In this document: piece by piece, positions 1 through 7,672 of the stretch | Numbering within the stretch: the first letter of the stretch is position 1 | How the letters are laid out: each line of letters begins with the position of its first letter | NCBI GenBank assembly: GCA_021806345.1 | Contig: JAJZXP010000238.1 | Span: 1-39,533 of the forward strand | Reading direction: 5' to 3' | Length of the DNA stretch: 39,533 bases | DNA from: Thermoplasmata archaeon | GTDB taxonomy: Archaea; Thermoplasmatota; Thermoplasmata; Thermoplasmatales; Thermoplasmataceae | Translations under genes and position numbers: made by a program | The notes under the pieces: model-generated | The model's database searches: none | What the model saw: only the letters and a program-made list of their open reading frames with translations | What the model was told of the DNA's origin: nothing

Positions 1-420
1 TACTCTGCTGTCCAGGTATCCCATTACCTGCCGTAAGTGATATTGAACCCTTGCACCGCCAAGCATGCTCATTGATGCACTCATTATTACTCCTATCTTT
101 TTTGCGAAAGGATTTGATCCGGGTGGTCTTGAAGCAAAATCCAGTGCATTTTTTAGATAACCAGGAATGGTGAAATCGTATTCAGGGCTTGATATTATAA
201 AGCCATCGCTGTTTCTTACTTTTTCCTTGAATTCACTTACAACTTCTGGAATATTGGAGTCCAATTCCTCGCTATAAAGGGGAAAATTTCCCAATTCAAG
301 TAGCTCAACTGAAGCTTTTCCTTCCAAGATTCTTTTGCATTCAAGAAGCAGTTTTCTGTTGTACGAATCTTTTCTTAAACTTGCACCAAAGGCGACAAAA
401 TTCAACGTTCCTTCTGACAT
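1..420 (-). CDS. NADPH-dependent FMN reductase family protein (partial, C-terminus off window)
   Basis: The first 140 codons are present; the gene runs off the left edge. The product is a flavodoxin-like oxidoreductase of the NADPH-dependent FMN/quinone reductase family (ChrR/ArsH-like), expected to be cytosolic and to reduce flavin, quinones or metal oxyanions. Visible marks are the N-terminal phosphate-binding loop GASLRKDSYNRKL (about residues 12-24) and the family's central motif SPEYDFTIPGYLKNALDF (about 78-95), which normally binds the flavin ring. The start is the ATG at 418-420, with a TATA-like element about 45-55 bases upstream. It is divergent from the acyl-CoA synthetase at 524. 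The family assignment is clear; the true substrate cannot be read from the sequence. Confidence 0.85.
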   Translation of the reverse strand, partial: MSEGTLNFVAFGASLRKDSYNRKLLLECKRILEGKASVELLELGNFPLYSEELDSNIPEVVSEFKEKVRNSDGFIISSPEYDFTIPGYLKNALDFASRPPGSNPFAKKIGVIMSASMSMLGGARVQYHLRQVMGYLDSRV

Positions 421-465
421 CTTCAGTCATGCGCATATTGTTATTCACTGTATCTGAAAAATCAT

Positions 466-474
466 TTTTATACA
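466..474. promoter_or_regulatory. TATA-like element in the divergent 421-523 intergenic region
   Basis: TTTTATACA lies between the FMN reductase (minus) and the acyl-CoA synthetase (plus). It could serve either gene: it is about 50 bases before each start codon, so transcripts from it would carry a leader of roughly 20-25 bases. Direction is not decidable by eye. Confidence 0.3.
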
Positions 475-523
475 CTAAATATCCCATGGCAAACTATTTG
501 TACTGATATCGCTATTTTTATTT

Positions 524-2113
524 ATGGATGAAAGTAGATTTGAATTGACAGTGGACAAAATTTTAAAGACCGCTACAAGAAATAATCCTGATCAGGTTAT
601 ATCCGACCAGGGAAACAGCCACATAACATATAGAGAGTTCAGCAATAGAGTTGAAAAGATTGCTAAGGGACTCATCGAATTGGGGCTGAAAAAAGGGGAA
701 ACTGTCGCAGTTCTTGACTGGGATACACTCCAATATCTGGAATGCTATTATGCAATACCTATGGCTGGAGGGGTCATTCACACGGTCAATATCAGGTACC
801 CACCAGATCTTATTTTATACACAATGCAACAGGCTGAGGATCGATTTGTAATTGTGGGTGAAGAATTTGTACAGATCTTAAAGAAGTCTGTGGGGATGTT
901 TGACTTCGTAAAAAAATGGATTGTAAATTCAGAGGATCCTAAGTTGGTGGGAGAATTACCGGAAGCAATAGCCTTCAACTCTATCAGTGGAAACGATTCA
1001 ACCAAGCTTCCGGAGTTAAAGGAAGATGACAGGGCAACTGTCTTCCATACCTCTGGAACAACCGGTATGCCAAAGGGCGTCACATTCAGCCATAGAAAAC
1101 TTGTATTGCATTCACTCGCAGTTGCTACACTATTTGCTGATGATCCAGTTGCCATAAGACAGACAGATGTGGCAATGCCTCTAGTGCCAATGTTTCATGT
1201 GCATAGTTGGGGGAATCCGTATACATTTATTATGAAAGGTATGAAATATGTAGTTCCAGGGAGATATGATTTCAATAAACTTCCGGGTTTAATGCAAAAA
1301 GAACACGTAAATGTAAGCTTCATGGTTCCTTCCATTCTGTACATGCTAATATCAAACCCGAATAATGAGGATACACTTAAAGGTCTTGGCCTAAAGGTTT
1401 TATTAGGAGGGAGTGCGGTCTCTAGAGGGTTGTATGAAAAAGCTAAGCAATTGAATATACAGATTGCTGCAGGATATGGAATGTCAGAAACTGCACCAGT
1501 TATATCACTTTCAAAATACAATCACTCGATAATTTCCCAGAGCGATGATGTTAAGGGAAATACTTCGATTAAGGCGGGAATTCCACTTCCACTGGTGGAT
1601 TTGAGGGTCATGGATTTAAAATACAAAGAAGTTAGATGGGATTCAACCGAAATAGGTGAAGTGATGGTAAGAGCACCATGGTTAACTGAGGGGTATCTAA
1701 AGGATCAGATCAATACGGAAAAGTTGTGGAGCAATGGCTGGCTTCATACGGGAGATTTGGCTACTGTGGATAAATTTGGATACGTGTCTATTGTAGATCG
1801 GGAAAAGGACGCAGTTAAATCAGGTGGAGAATTCATTCCAACAATTATACTTGAAGACTGCATTAGCACCTTTAAGGGAGTGGGTGAAGTTGCAGTCATA
1901 GGCAGACCAGACGATGTTTGGGATGAACGACCTATAGCCTTTATATCTGGGTTAAAGGAGATAGATAAGGATAAATTGAAATCACACCTAATGGAATATG
2001 TTAAAACAGGAAAGATACAAAAATTCTGGATCCCGGATGAGTTTATAGCAATCGAGACTTTCCCAAAAACAGGTACCGGAAAAATCGACAAAAAGGCGTT
2101 GAGAAAATTATAA
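524..2113 (+). CDS. AMP-forming acyl-CoA synthetase (fatty-acyl-CoA ligase)
   Basis: A 529-residue member of the ANL adenylating superfamily, close in form to medium/long-chain fatty acid-CoA ligases. It activates a carboxylic acid with ATP to an acyl-AMP and passes it to CoA, in the cytosol. The A3 phosphate-binding loop TSGTTGMPKG is at about 177-186, the A5 motif GYGMSETAP lies in the middle, the A7 motif GWLHTGDL and the A8 hinge DREKDAVKSGGEFI follow, and the catalytic lysine of PKTGTGKIDKKAL is about K520. Length is normal for a single-domain ligase. The MarR regulator 210 bases downstream is a plausible controller, as MarR proteins often regulate acyl-CoA or aromatic metabolism. Chain-length preference cannot be told from sequence. 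Confidence 0.93.
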   Translation: MDESRFELTVDKILKTATRNNPDQVISDQGNSHITYREFSNRVEKIAKGLIELGLKKGETVAVLDWDTLQYLECYYAIPMAGGVIHTVNIRYPPDLILYTMQQAEDRFVIVGEEFVQILKKSVGMFDFVKKWIVNSEDPKLVGELPEAIAFNSISGNDSTKLPELKEDDRATVFHTSGTTGMPKGVTFSHRKLVLHSLAVATLFADDPVAIRQTDVAMPLVPMFHVHSWGNPYTFIMKGMKYVVPGRYDFNKLPGLMQKEHVNVSFMVPSILYMLISNPNNEDTLKGLGLKVLLGGSAVSRGLYEKAKQLNIQIAAGYGMSETAPVISLSKYNHSIISQSDDVKGNTSIKAGIPLPLVDLRVMDLKYKEVRWDSTEIGEVMVRAPWLTEGYLKDQINTEKLWSNGWLHTGDLATVDKFGYVSIVDREKDAVKSGGEFIPTIILEDCISTFKGVGEVAVIGRPDDVWDERPIAFISGLKEIDKDKLKSHLMEYVKTGKIQKFWIPDEFIAIETFPKTGTGKIDKKALRKL

Positions 2114-2129
2114 CTTTCAAGCTCGATCA

Positions 2130-2198
2130 GTGACATCCTCCCACCCCTGAATGGTGTGGGATTTCCCAATTGCAATGTTAAACGGAAAATAATCCGTT
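2130..2198 (-). mobile_element. Decayed right-end/omega-RNA-like remnant of an IS200/IS605-type element
   Basis: Directly after the synthetase lies GTGACATCCTCCCACCCC (2130-2147), loop TGAAT, then GGTGTGGG (2153-2160): an 8-bp stem with one mismatch. Read on the minus strand it resembles the GC-rich hairpin followed by GGAGGATGTCA seen at the right end of many archaeal IS200/IS605 (tnpB) elements. A second perfect hairpin, AACGGA-AAATAA-TCCGTT, lies at 2181-2198. No tnpA or tnpB reading frame remains next to it, so I read it as a solo end or deletion scar. The resemblance is from memory of the family, not from a search. Confidence 0.5.
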
Positions 2199-2281
2199 CT
2201 GAGATGCTTAAATGGTTGGAAAATGGATTGGAATATTGCATTATGAATAAAACAAAATGGAAGATAATAATAAGAATGAAG

Positions 2282-2289
2282 TTATATAT
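2282..2289 (+). promoter_or_regulatory. TATA box of the MarR gene
   Basis: TTATATAT is centred about 26 bases before position 2311, where the Shine-Dalgarno GAGGTG (2311-2316) begins. A short leader of about 12 bases carrying the ribosome site is implied. This supports the GTG at 2323 as the start. Confidence 0.5.
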
Positions 2290-2322
2290 CTAATTATCGG
2301 TAAAGTTTAAGAGGTGTGCTAA

Positions 2323-2763
2323 GTGACAGATAAAATTGAACCTATACAAATTTGGAGGGCATTTCTTGATACTTGGAAACTCTGGAAAAAAGGGGTGGAC
2401 AGGAACCTTGAAGAATTGGGTTTAAGCAGCACTGAATACTCAATCCTGAGACATCTTAAGGAACAGGGAAAAATGCCAATGGTTCAAATGGCCAGCCTAA
2501 TAAAAGTCACTCAGGGATGGATAACAGGTCTGATAGATTCTATGGAAAATAAGGACCTTGTCAGGAGAGGGAGAATTCCAAATGACAGAAGGGTGATAGA
2601 GTTAAGCATAACTGAGTCTGGATTGAAATTGTTTGAGAAAGCTCGGGAAGTGCATCACGCATACATAGAAAAATGCCTAATGCACATGGATCAGGAATCC
2701 ATGGAGACTACAGTAAACATAATAAGCGAGTTAAGAAGGAATATAGAAGAATTTGACAGTTGA
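2323..2763 (+). CDS. MarR family transcriptional regulator
   Basis: A 146-residue winged-helix regulator that would bind DNA as a dimer and release it on binding a small ligand. The central segment SSTEYSILRHLKEQGK (about 35-50), the recognition region MVQMASLIKVTQGWITGLID (about 53-72) and the wing RRGRIPNDRRVIELSITESG (about 84-103), with the DRR signature, are typical of MarR. Start is GTG, supported by the Shine-Dalgarno GAGGTG seven bases upstream. It is the same direction as the acyl-CoA synthetase but separated by an insertion-sequence scar and has its own promoter. Target genes are not known; the upstream acyl-CoA synthetase is a candidate. Confidence 0.9.
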   Translation: MTDKIEPIQIWRAFLDTWKLWKKGVDRNLEELGLSSTEYSILRHLKEQGKMPMVQMASLIKVTQGWITGLIDSMENKDLVRRGRIPNDRRVIELSITESGLKLFEKAREVHHAYIEKCLMHMDQESMETTVNIISELRRNIEEFDS

Positions 2764-2769
2764 ATCTTT

Positions 2770-2796
2770 GCGGCCATACTTGGGAATTATGGCTGC
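2770..2796. terminator. Hairpin just after the MarR gene
   Basis: GCGGCCATA (2770-2778) pairs with TATGGCTGC (2788-2796): nine pairs including one G-T, with a 9-base loop. It begins six bases after the stop codon. No T-run follows, so it is not a classical intrinsic terminator; it may be an RNA 3' end structure or a binding site. Confidence 0.35.
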
Positions 2797-2868
2797 TGTT
2801 CTAAAAAAGTTGATCGCCATAGAGAGTTATGTGTTTCATATTGCTCTTTAAAATTAGGCAGTTCTTAA

Positions 2869-3798
2869 TTAAATATTTTCAAACAAAGTTAGATTAAATG
2901 GTCGGGTATCATGTATTGTTACAGGAAACAATTCTCCTACACGACGCTTGTTTGAAAATATCTGAAGAAATTTCTGCACCTGGTATGAAGGAACAAAAAC
3001 TGATACTATAAGTTCATTATTCTTGATTCTTAAAAAATGAGATGCACGAAATATTACATTTTCGTTGGCTATTCTCCTGATTTCTTGAAGTATAGGGTTT
3101 CCTCCCTGAGCTTCGTATATATATTCTTTGTCTGAAATGACGGTAAGACCGTCAATTTTCTCTAGAGGAGAATTCGTATAAATGAGCGCATGATAATTCT
3201 GACCGGCTTTCTTTTCAATTTCTGCAATATAATCACCGCAGGAGAGATACTTTTCTATAGGGTCATTTCCTGTAGCAGGAATTGAAAATTTAATGAAAGA
3301 AAGAGGGGCAACCGTGTTCAGTTCTGTTAAGAATGATATTTCACCTGAATTGCTGGTTAAAGACTCCAGTATAATTTTATCGTCTTTACTAATATGTTCC
3401 ATTAAAATATCAGATACTTCATCGACTTTAGATGGATGCAGTCTAAAATCTACAGTTAGCCTTCCGTGGTTTAAATAGGTAAATCCCATTATCACAGAAG
3501 GCGTATTGCTCAACTCTTCTATAGCCTTAAATCCCTCCGAAGACCCCATTGGAGTTTTAATGTACCAAAAATCCCCTCTGTCTTCTGCGTTAAACTTTTT
3601 CAGGAAGAATCTGGTATTGTTGTCAATTGTTTTTGGTTTTTTTATTAAAAAGGTTAGTGTTGAAAAACCGTTTATTTTTTGGATTATGACTATAGTAGAA
3701 ATATCGTGTAAAGACGTGTATTGAAAAATAGGTGAATCATCATTGAACGAGATTATGCACCTAGTTGATACTTTGCTATCTACTTCGGACCACCGCAC
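2869..3798 (-). CDS. Protein of unknown function, possible ligand-sensing relative of bacterio-opsin-activator-like regulators without HTH
   Basis: A 309-residue soluble protein I cannot name. Its pattern (about residues 100-185: two beta-rich stretches with the segment KVDEVSDILMEHISKD and then SFLTELNTVAPLSFIKFSI) lines up by eye with the protein at 4256-5251 (ENDVTDKILDYSNAD, then FLLNLYASMNSLSDLTLIRTRW shortened here by words). Thermoplasmatales carry many such two-lobed proteins ending in an HTH_10 (Bat-type) DNA-binding domain; this one ends in a beta-rich stretch (NLTLFENI) with no helix-turn-helix visible. The ATG at 3798 was chosen as the only upstream start. It diverges from the 4256 gene across a 457-base spacer. 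Function by homology is inference only. Confidence 0.6.
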   Translation of the reverse strand: MRWSEVDSKVSTRCIISFNDDSPIFQYTSLHDISTIVIIQKINGFSTLTFLIKKPKTIDNNTRFFLKKFNAEDRGDFWYIKTPMGSSEGFKAIEELSNTPSVIMGFTYLNHGRLTVDFRLHPSKVDEVSDILMEHISKDDKIILESLTSNSGEISFLTELNTVAPLSFIKFSIPATGNDPIEKYLSCGDYIAEIEKKAGQNYHALIYTNSPLEKIDGLTVISDKEYIYEAQGGNPILQEIRRIANENVIFRASHFLRIKNNELIVSVFVPSYQVQKFLQIFSNKRRVGELFPVTIHDTRPFNLTLFENI

Positions 3799-4255
3799 AA
3801 ATTAGTAATTGGAAATACTATTTTAAATTATGCAGCCTGTCATTTTTGATTTAAGGAAACGCTTCAGTTTGGCCCCCGTATTTTTTTGAATCAGGTCTTT
3901 AGAAAACGATAAGTAGATCCAGCGCCACAATCCATATCACGTGAGATTAAAGATTGAGGACCAAGTATGGATTGAAATAAAATGGCGCTTCATAATATTC
4001 TTCATATGAATCAATTTGTTTTCAGATTATGTGTATTATTAACTTATATACCGGGAATTTTCTTATATAATCCCTAATATGTTGGGCAAATATTATATAC
4101 CTAAGATCATATTATTTGTTTATGAGGATTTTTATTTTCATTCCATTACATAAACTTCTTGTTGTTTCCACTTTATTCAGAATGGTATGGTTTGAAATCA
4201 AAAAATTGCTTTCAAGATTTACGTTATTAGGATTTTTAGACCACTCACAACCAAT
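3799..4255. other. Long promoter-rich spacer between two divergent paralogue-like genes
   Basis: This 457-base stretch holds no convincing long gene. It contains three successive plus-strand TATA boxes: CTTATATA (4043-4050), CTTATATAA (4062-4070) and ATTATATA (4092-4099). The last is about 26 bases before an ATG at 4122 that opens a 52-codon frame. The first 200 bases show nothing I recognise. Confidence 0.5.
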
Positions 4256-4280
4256 TTGTCAAAATGGAGCATTAATATGA
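4122..4280 (+). CDS. Possible small leaderless ORF, 52 residues, unknown
   Basis: The ATG at 4122 sits about 26 bases downstream of the centre of the TATA box ATTATATA at 4092-4099, the geometry of a leaderless archaeal start. The frame runs 52 codons to TGA at 4278-4280. The product would be a hydrophobic, basic peptide (start MRIFIFIPLHKLLVV). There is no family I recognise, and it overlaps the extended N-terminus of the 4256 frame. It may be a real small protein, a leader, or chance. Confidence 0.2.
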   Translation: MRIFIFIPLHKLLVVSTLFRMVWFEIKKLLSRFTLLGFLDHSQPICQNGALI

Positions 4281-5251
4281 TCTTGACACGATGTGCCATA
4301 TTGAAACTAATAGAAGTTCAACCTAAGTTCCTTGCATTGGGAGATATGCGAGCTGGAGAAAAAGATAATTTCCATACCCTAAGCAGGGAAAAGGGCGAAT
4401 GGTTTTTCTATAGACGTATGGAACAGATAATGACAGAGAGTGAGAAAATAAAACTCCAAGAGTCAAGCATGAAAAGTGAATTAGTATATCAACCATCAAT
4501 AAGACCTAACATCATTAAAATGGAGATTCCAAAATCTCAAGGGGAGTTCTATAATAAAATCAACAGCATAAGTGGATGCAGGATATCTCCTATTACACTT
4601 CAAAGCAAAGGAGATGTGTATATAAGCGTTGAATTCGACGAAAGTAGGGAAAATGATGTTACCGATAAAATTCTTGATTATTCTAACGCAGATTCACCCT
4701 ACAAGAAAGAAATTATATATGTGGGAACTGATGATAACCAAGTACCTTTCCTGCTAAATCTCTATGCGTCCATGAACAGCCTTAGCGACCTGACCCTTAT
4801 CAGAACTAGGTGGTTATTCAAAGAAAACGAAGCGAAAACTGAAAACGAAGGAATATTTCAAAACACTGGAGACTTTATATTAAAGCAATTTGTTGATGAC
4901 GAGACAGATCAACTGATCTGGAGAACTGGATCAAAAGAGATCAAAGGAAATGCCAAAGCTGAATTTCTGGATGAGGAAAAAAATATCGTAGAAATGAACG
5001 TCAGATCAAGGTTTTTTTCCGATTTTCACAGAAGCATCATTCAGGAGTACTGCGGGGTAATTTTTTCTGGATATAGGTGTGACGAGAAGGGTTTAAACAA
5101 TTTTTACATAGTGGAAAAAAGGGCACAAAATAGATTTCTGCTGGGCTTACAAAAGCACTGGAGTCTCCAAGCACGTAACAAACACTCCAATCACTTAAGT
5201 GAAGTCATCGATCTTGGACTTTACAAAAACCTGTCAGATATTCCCCTCTGA
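4256..5251 (+). CDS. Protein of unknown function, bacterio-opsin-activator-like sensor with truncated C-terminus
   Basis: The longest frame is 331 codons from a TTG at 4256. The first 55-70 residues have little protein-like character, so the true start may be ATG 4418, 4430 or 4469. The body resembles the divergent neighbour at 2869-3798 in the order of strands and helices. Its end, LSEVIDLGLYKNLSDIPL, resembles the first turn of an HTH_10 domain (the usual A-x-E-L-G-Y-F-D-x-P-R-x-I run) but then meets a stop codon, and neither other frame downstream continues into a helix-turn-helix. I infer a regulator-type protein that lost its DNA-binding domain; it could equally be a stand-alone sensor. 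Confidence 0.55.
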   Translation: MSKWSINMILTRCAILKLIEVQPKFLALGDMRAGEKDNFHTLSREKGEWFFYRRMEQIMTESEKIKLQESSMKSELVYQPSIRPNIIKMEIPKSQGEFYNKINSISGCRISPITLQSKGDVYISVEFDESRENDVTDKILDYSNADSPYKKEIIYVGTDDNQVPFLLNLYASMNSLSDLTLIRTRWLFKENEAKTENEGIFQNTGDFILKQFVDDETDQLIWRTGSKEIKGNAKAEFLDEEKNIVEMNVRSRFFSDFHRSIIQEYCGVIFSGYRCDEKGLNNFYIVEKRAQNRFLLGLQKHWSLQARNKHSNHLSEVIDLGLYKNLSDIPL

Positions 5252-5422
5252 TCAAAATTGTATTCTGAAACAAAATTCCGAGTGTATATCTCTTTAGAGT
5301 TTATAATCATCAAATTGCGGTCTTAACTGATCTTTTAAAGCACGAAGCAGAAAAAAGAATTAAAAATACGACAAAAATTAAATTCGTTGGGCTAGTTTAG
5401 ATCTATATGTTGGATATTCTCC

Positions 5423-5551
5423 TCAGATTTCCGGGGCATCCTTTTTAAGAAAATCGAAAAGAATATCTTTGAAAATATTTAGATAAATCTTTTCGTACTC
5501 TTTATAGCTAGTTCTGATATTTTCGGCCAGGATTTTAAGACTTGGCCGGAG
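5423..5551 (-). pseudogene. Protein-like 42-codon frame overlapping and following the methyltransferase 3' end
   Basis: In the +1 frame relative to the methyltransferase, a stop-free run reads through its end and codes for a natural-looking helical peptide (NIRTSYKEYEKIYLNIFKDI, then LFDFLKKDAPEI) before TGA at 5423-5425. It has no ATG, GTG or TTG start after the preceding stop. It could be the remnant of an older C-terminus or of a deleted gene. Nothing ties it to a family. Confidence 0.25.
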
Positions 5552-6230
5552 TCAGTTTCCAGGCATAATATCCCCAAAGTCTCCCATTCTTCGCCATGGC
5601 TTGGCTACGAAGGAGTTCCTTGTTAAACCGATACTCTTCCACGAGTGTTAAAAAATAATTTAAATCACCTGAATCGCCGTAGATTGTTAGGATTCTCCCC
5701 TTATCTCTCAGATAATTTTCGACCTGTTCAAAGAACATCCTCATTGTTTTAAAATTTTCATCTGTGGTCGCCATTTCACGCAGATCCCTAGGAGCAAACC
5801 ACCTGAATGGAGGATCAAAAATGATCAGATCAAATTTCCCATTCACATTTTTAAAGAGATCACTTTGGACAAATTTGATCCTGTCAGCGACACCATTCCT
5901 TTTGGCATTGTTCTCACCAGTCTTCACAGAAAAAGGATTTAGATCTACGGCAAGAATGTTTGTGGACTTAGAAGCTGCTAATATTGCGTTTACTCCACAT
6001 CCAGTCCCCATATCTAGCACCTTGTCACTTTTTCTGACGTCGTCCAGAATGGACTTTCCCAGTAGCTTTGACATCCAGGCAGGTGGAGTGACTTCTTTTG
6101 GGATAATGAAATTACGTCCAAGATACTGCCTCCTTATCTTCTTCTGGTCTTCCATCTTGATATACAGATCATTGTGCCATTTCACTCGTAAATCAATCTC
6201 CTCTTTTGTCATCATTGGTTTGTATTCCAT
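5535..6230 (-). CDS. Class I SAM-dependent methyltransferase (PrmC/HemK- or MTS-like)
   Basis: A 231-residue cytosolic methyltransferase with a Rossmann-fold SAM site: motif I VLDMGTGCGVNAILAA (about 71-86), acidic motif II AVDLNPFS (about 94-101), and the catalytic motif IV DPPF at 139-142, the (D/N)PPY/F signature of enzymes that methylate the amide or amino nitrogen of glutamine, adenine or guanine. This motif and the size fit the small methyltransferase (MTS) group that includes release-factor and rRNA methylases. The N-terminal 60 residues are helical and could hold substrate recognition. Start ATG is at 6230; an in-frame ATG five codons on is possible. The substrate is not decidable here. 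Confidence 0.85.
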   Translation of the reverse strand: MEYKPMMTKEEIDLRVKWHNDLYIKMEDQKKIRRQYLGRNFIIPKEVTPPAWMSKLLGKSILDDVRKSDKVLDMGTGCGVNAILAASKSTNILAVDLNPFSVKTGENNAKRNGVADRIKFVQSDLFKNVNGKFDLIIFDPPFRWFAPRDLREMATTDENFKTMRMFFEQVENYLRDKGRILTIYGDSGDLNYFLTLVEEYRFNKELLRSQAMAKNGRLWGYYAWKLTPAKS

Positions 6231-6320
6231 TTCACTTACAATCCCATATACGGTTTGTAAGCTAAATACTTTATAACATTTGATTCCCTAAAATCTTTGA
6301 AAATAGAATCGCTAGAATCA

Positions 6321-6393
6321 TGGGTCTGCCCGGATTTGAACCGGGGTTTCCAACTCCCGAAGCTGGAAGGATACCAGGCTACCCCACAAACCC
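6321..6393 (-). tRNA. tRNA-Pro (anticodon CGG)
   Basis: On the minus strand a complete 73-nt cloverleaf is visible. The acceptor arm GGGTTTG pairs with CAGACCC (one G-U), followed by discriminator A. The anticodon arm is CCAGC / TTCGGGA / GTTGG, giving anticodon CGG. The T arm is CCGG-TTCAAAT-CCGG. No intron and no encoded CCA tail. A TATA box lies 20-30 bases upstream. Confidence 0.95.
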
Positions 6394-6410
6394 TTTATTG
6401 GGTATAGCAA

Positions 6411-6422
6411 CAGTATATTTAA
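6411..6422 (-). promoter_or_regulatory. TATA box of tRNA-Pro(CGG)
   Basis: Minus-strand TTAAATATACTG is centred about 24 bases before the tRNA 5' end at 6393, the normal archaeal promoter spacing. Confidence 0.5.
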
Positions 6423-6433
6423 TTTTAGGATGA

Positions 6434-7564
6434 TTAGCTTAATTCTGAAACTGTCCTTTTGCTATCGGACGCTCCCCATTTCTCGTAAAAAACCAAGATA
6501 TAGAAAACAAGCAAAATTAACAGGAGTGGAAAACCTGTGTTTAGGTCAGTAGCGGGTGAAATATAAATCCCCATATCCTGAAAAAATACCCAGAAAAAAC
6601 CCGTTAAAATAGCTGGAAGAAAATATAATTTTCTAATTCCGTAAAGGATTGTGAGGGAAGATGTTGCGAATAATAGAGAGAAAAAGACATTAAGAATTGC
6701 CTCGTTATAAAGCAAAAGATTGGACGAAATCGACAGCATCCTTGCCAATAATGGGTTTTCACCCTGATTGAAAATGTTCATATATATGTCAAAGGCAAGT
6801 TGGCCGGTTGTCCAGTATGTATTCCCAGGTATCAATTGAAGAACAGCACCAATAGCAAAAATGGACCCAATTGAGTATTTTAAAAGGACTTTGTAGTTTG
6901 TTCTATTTCCGTATTTAACAAAGAAAAAGGGTAACGCTCCAATAATGTAAATAGATGCAGAACCTGGAAAACCTACTAAAAGAGAGACCCCCTGATCGGG
7001 TATCCCCCCAAAACCCTCTCCGAAAATCCAAATAACCAGGCTCCAGACTATAGCCAGTGCTGCAGTGAATCTGAGGGCTTTCCCATTACTGTTTATCAAA
7101 AATGATACACCCAGGAAGATCTGCAAAGCACCACTTATTGCATCAAATTGAATTGGATTTATCTTCCATAAATTGTATCCTAACATGAGAAAACTCTCAA
7201 TCCCTCCGTTTGAAATGGAAGTTATTGTTGGAAGGATTACTTCATTCAAGAAACCGTAGGGCATTTGGGGCTGGAATTGTAAAACTCCGTCAATAATCCA
7301 CAATAGACCAAAACCAAATTTAAGAACTTCCAGCCAGGTTGGCAGAATTTCCTTATTATGAATTTTAAACAGAAGAAATGATAAGACTATGGCAAATATG
7401 GAATAAATAAAACTAAATAGATAAAAATTGTAAAATTCTGTTTGGGGAATAAAATAAATCGAAAGATCGGTTTCATAAATGAATGCTACTGGAATGATTA
7501 TGAATGGAATGAAAACCGCTAGAAGTAAGATTAACATTACTTTATTTATCCCAATTTTGATCAT
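6434..7564 (-). CDS. Polytopic membrane protein of unknown function
   Basis: About 376 residues with roughly nine to ten hydrophobic segments. Conserved-looking features are LLWIIDGVLQFQPQMP (about 92-107) and WIFGEGFGGIPDQG (about 184-197). Similar W-x-x-D-G-x-L-Q-x-Q-P and W-x-x-G-E-G-x-G-G patterns occur, as I recall, in uncharacterised membrane proteins of actinobacteria and archaea; the role is unknown. A TATA box at 7588-7595 is about 26 bases from the ATG at 7564, so a leaderless start there is preferred; a GTG at 7579 would add five residues. The gene is divergent from aIF5A. Confidence 0.75.
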   Translation of the reverse strand: MIKIGINKVMLILLLAVFIPFIIIPVAFIYETDLSIYFIPQTEFYNFYLFSFIYSIFAIVLSFLLFKIHNKEILPTWLEVLKFGFGLLWIIDGVLQFQPQMPYGFLNEVILPTITSISNGGIESFLMLGYNLWKINPIQFDAISGALQIFLGVSFLINSNGKALRFTAALAIVWSLVIWIFGEGFGGIPDQGVSLLVGFPGSASIYIIGALPFFFVKYGNRTNYKVLLKYSIGSIFAIGAVLQLIPGNTYWTTGQLAFDIYMNIFNQGENPLLARMLSISSNLLLYNEAILNVFFSLLFATSSLTILYGIRKLYFLPAILTGFFWVFFQDMGIYISPATDLNTGFPLLLILLVFYILVFYEKWGASDSKRTVSELS

Positions 7565-7587
7565 GGCACCCCATTCCACAGGTATTT

Positions 7588-7595
7588 ATTATATA
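7588..7595 (-). promoter_or_regulatory. TATA box of the 6434-7564 membrane protein gene
   Basis: Minus-strand TATATAAT is centred about 27 bases before the ATG at 7564. This decides the start as leaderless ATG rather than the upstream GTG. Confidence 0.45.
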
Positions 7596-7672
7596 GTTAC
7601 ATTATATATCAGGTAACGGTTCCTCTGGAATCTGTTCCAATCTAAGATACCATTTAAGTGAGTGTGAATGTA

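Noticed and set aside
1744..2241. A 165-codon minus-strand frame over the end of the acyl-CoA synthetase
   Set aside because: It is antisense to a strongly conserved gene. Only its first part, over the IS-like hairpin, recalls a tnpB tail; that is reported as an element end, not a gene.
7658..7672. GTG start of aIF5A five codons earlier
   Set aside because: Archaeal aIF5A normally begins with M-S-W at the position of the ATG at 7673, and the extra residues match nothing.
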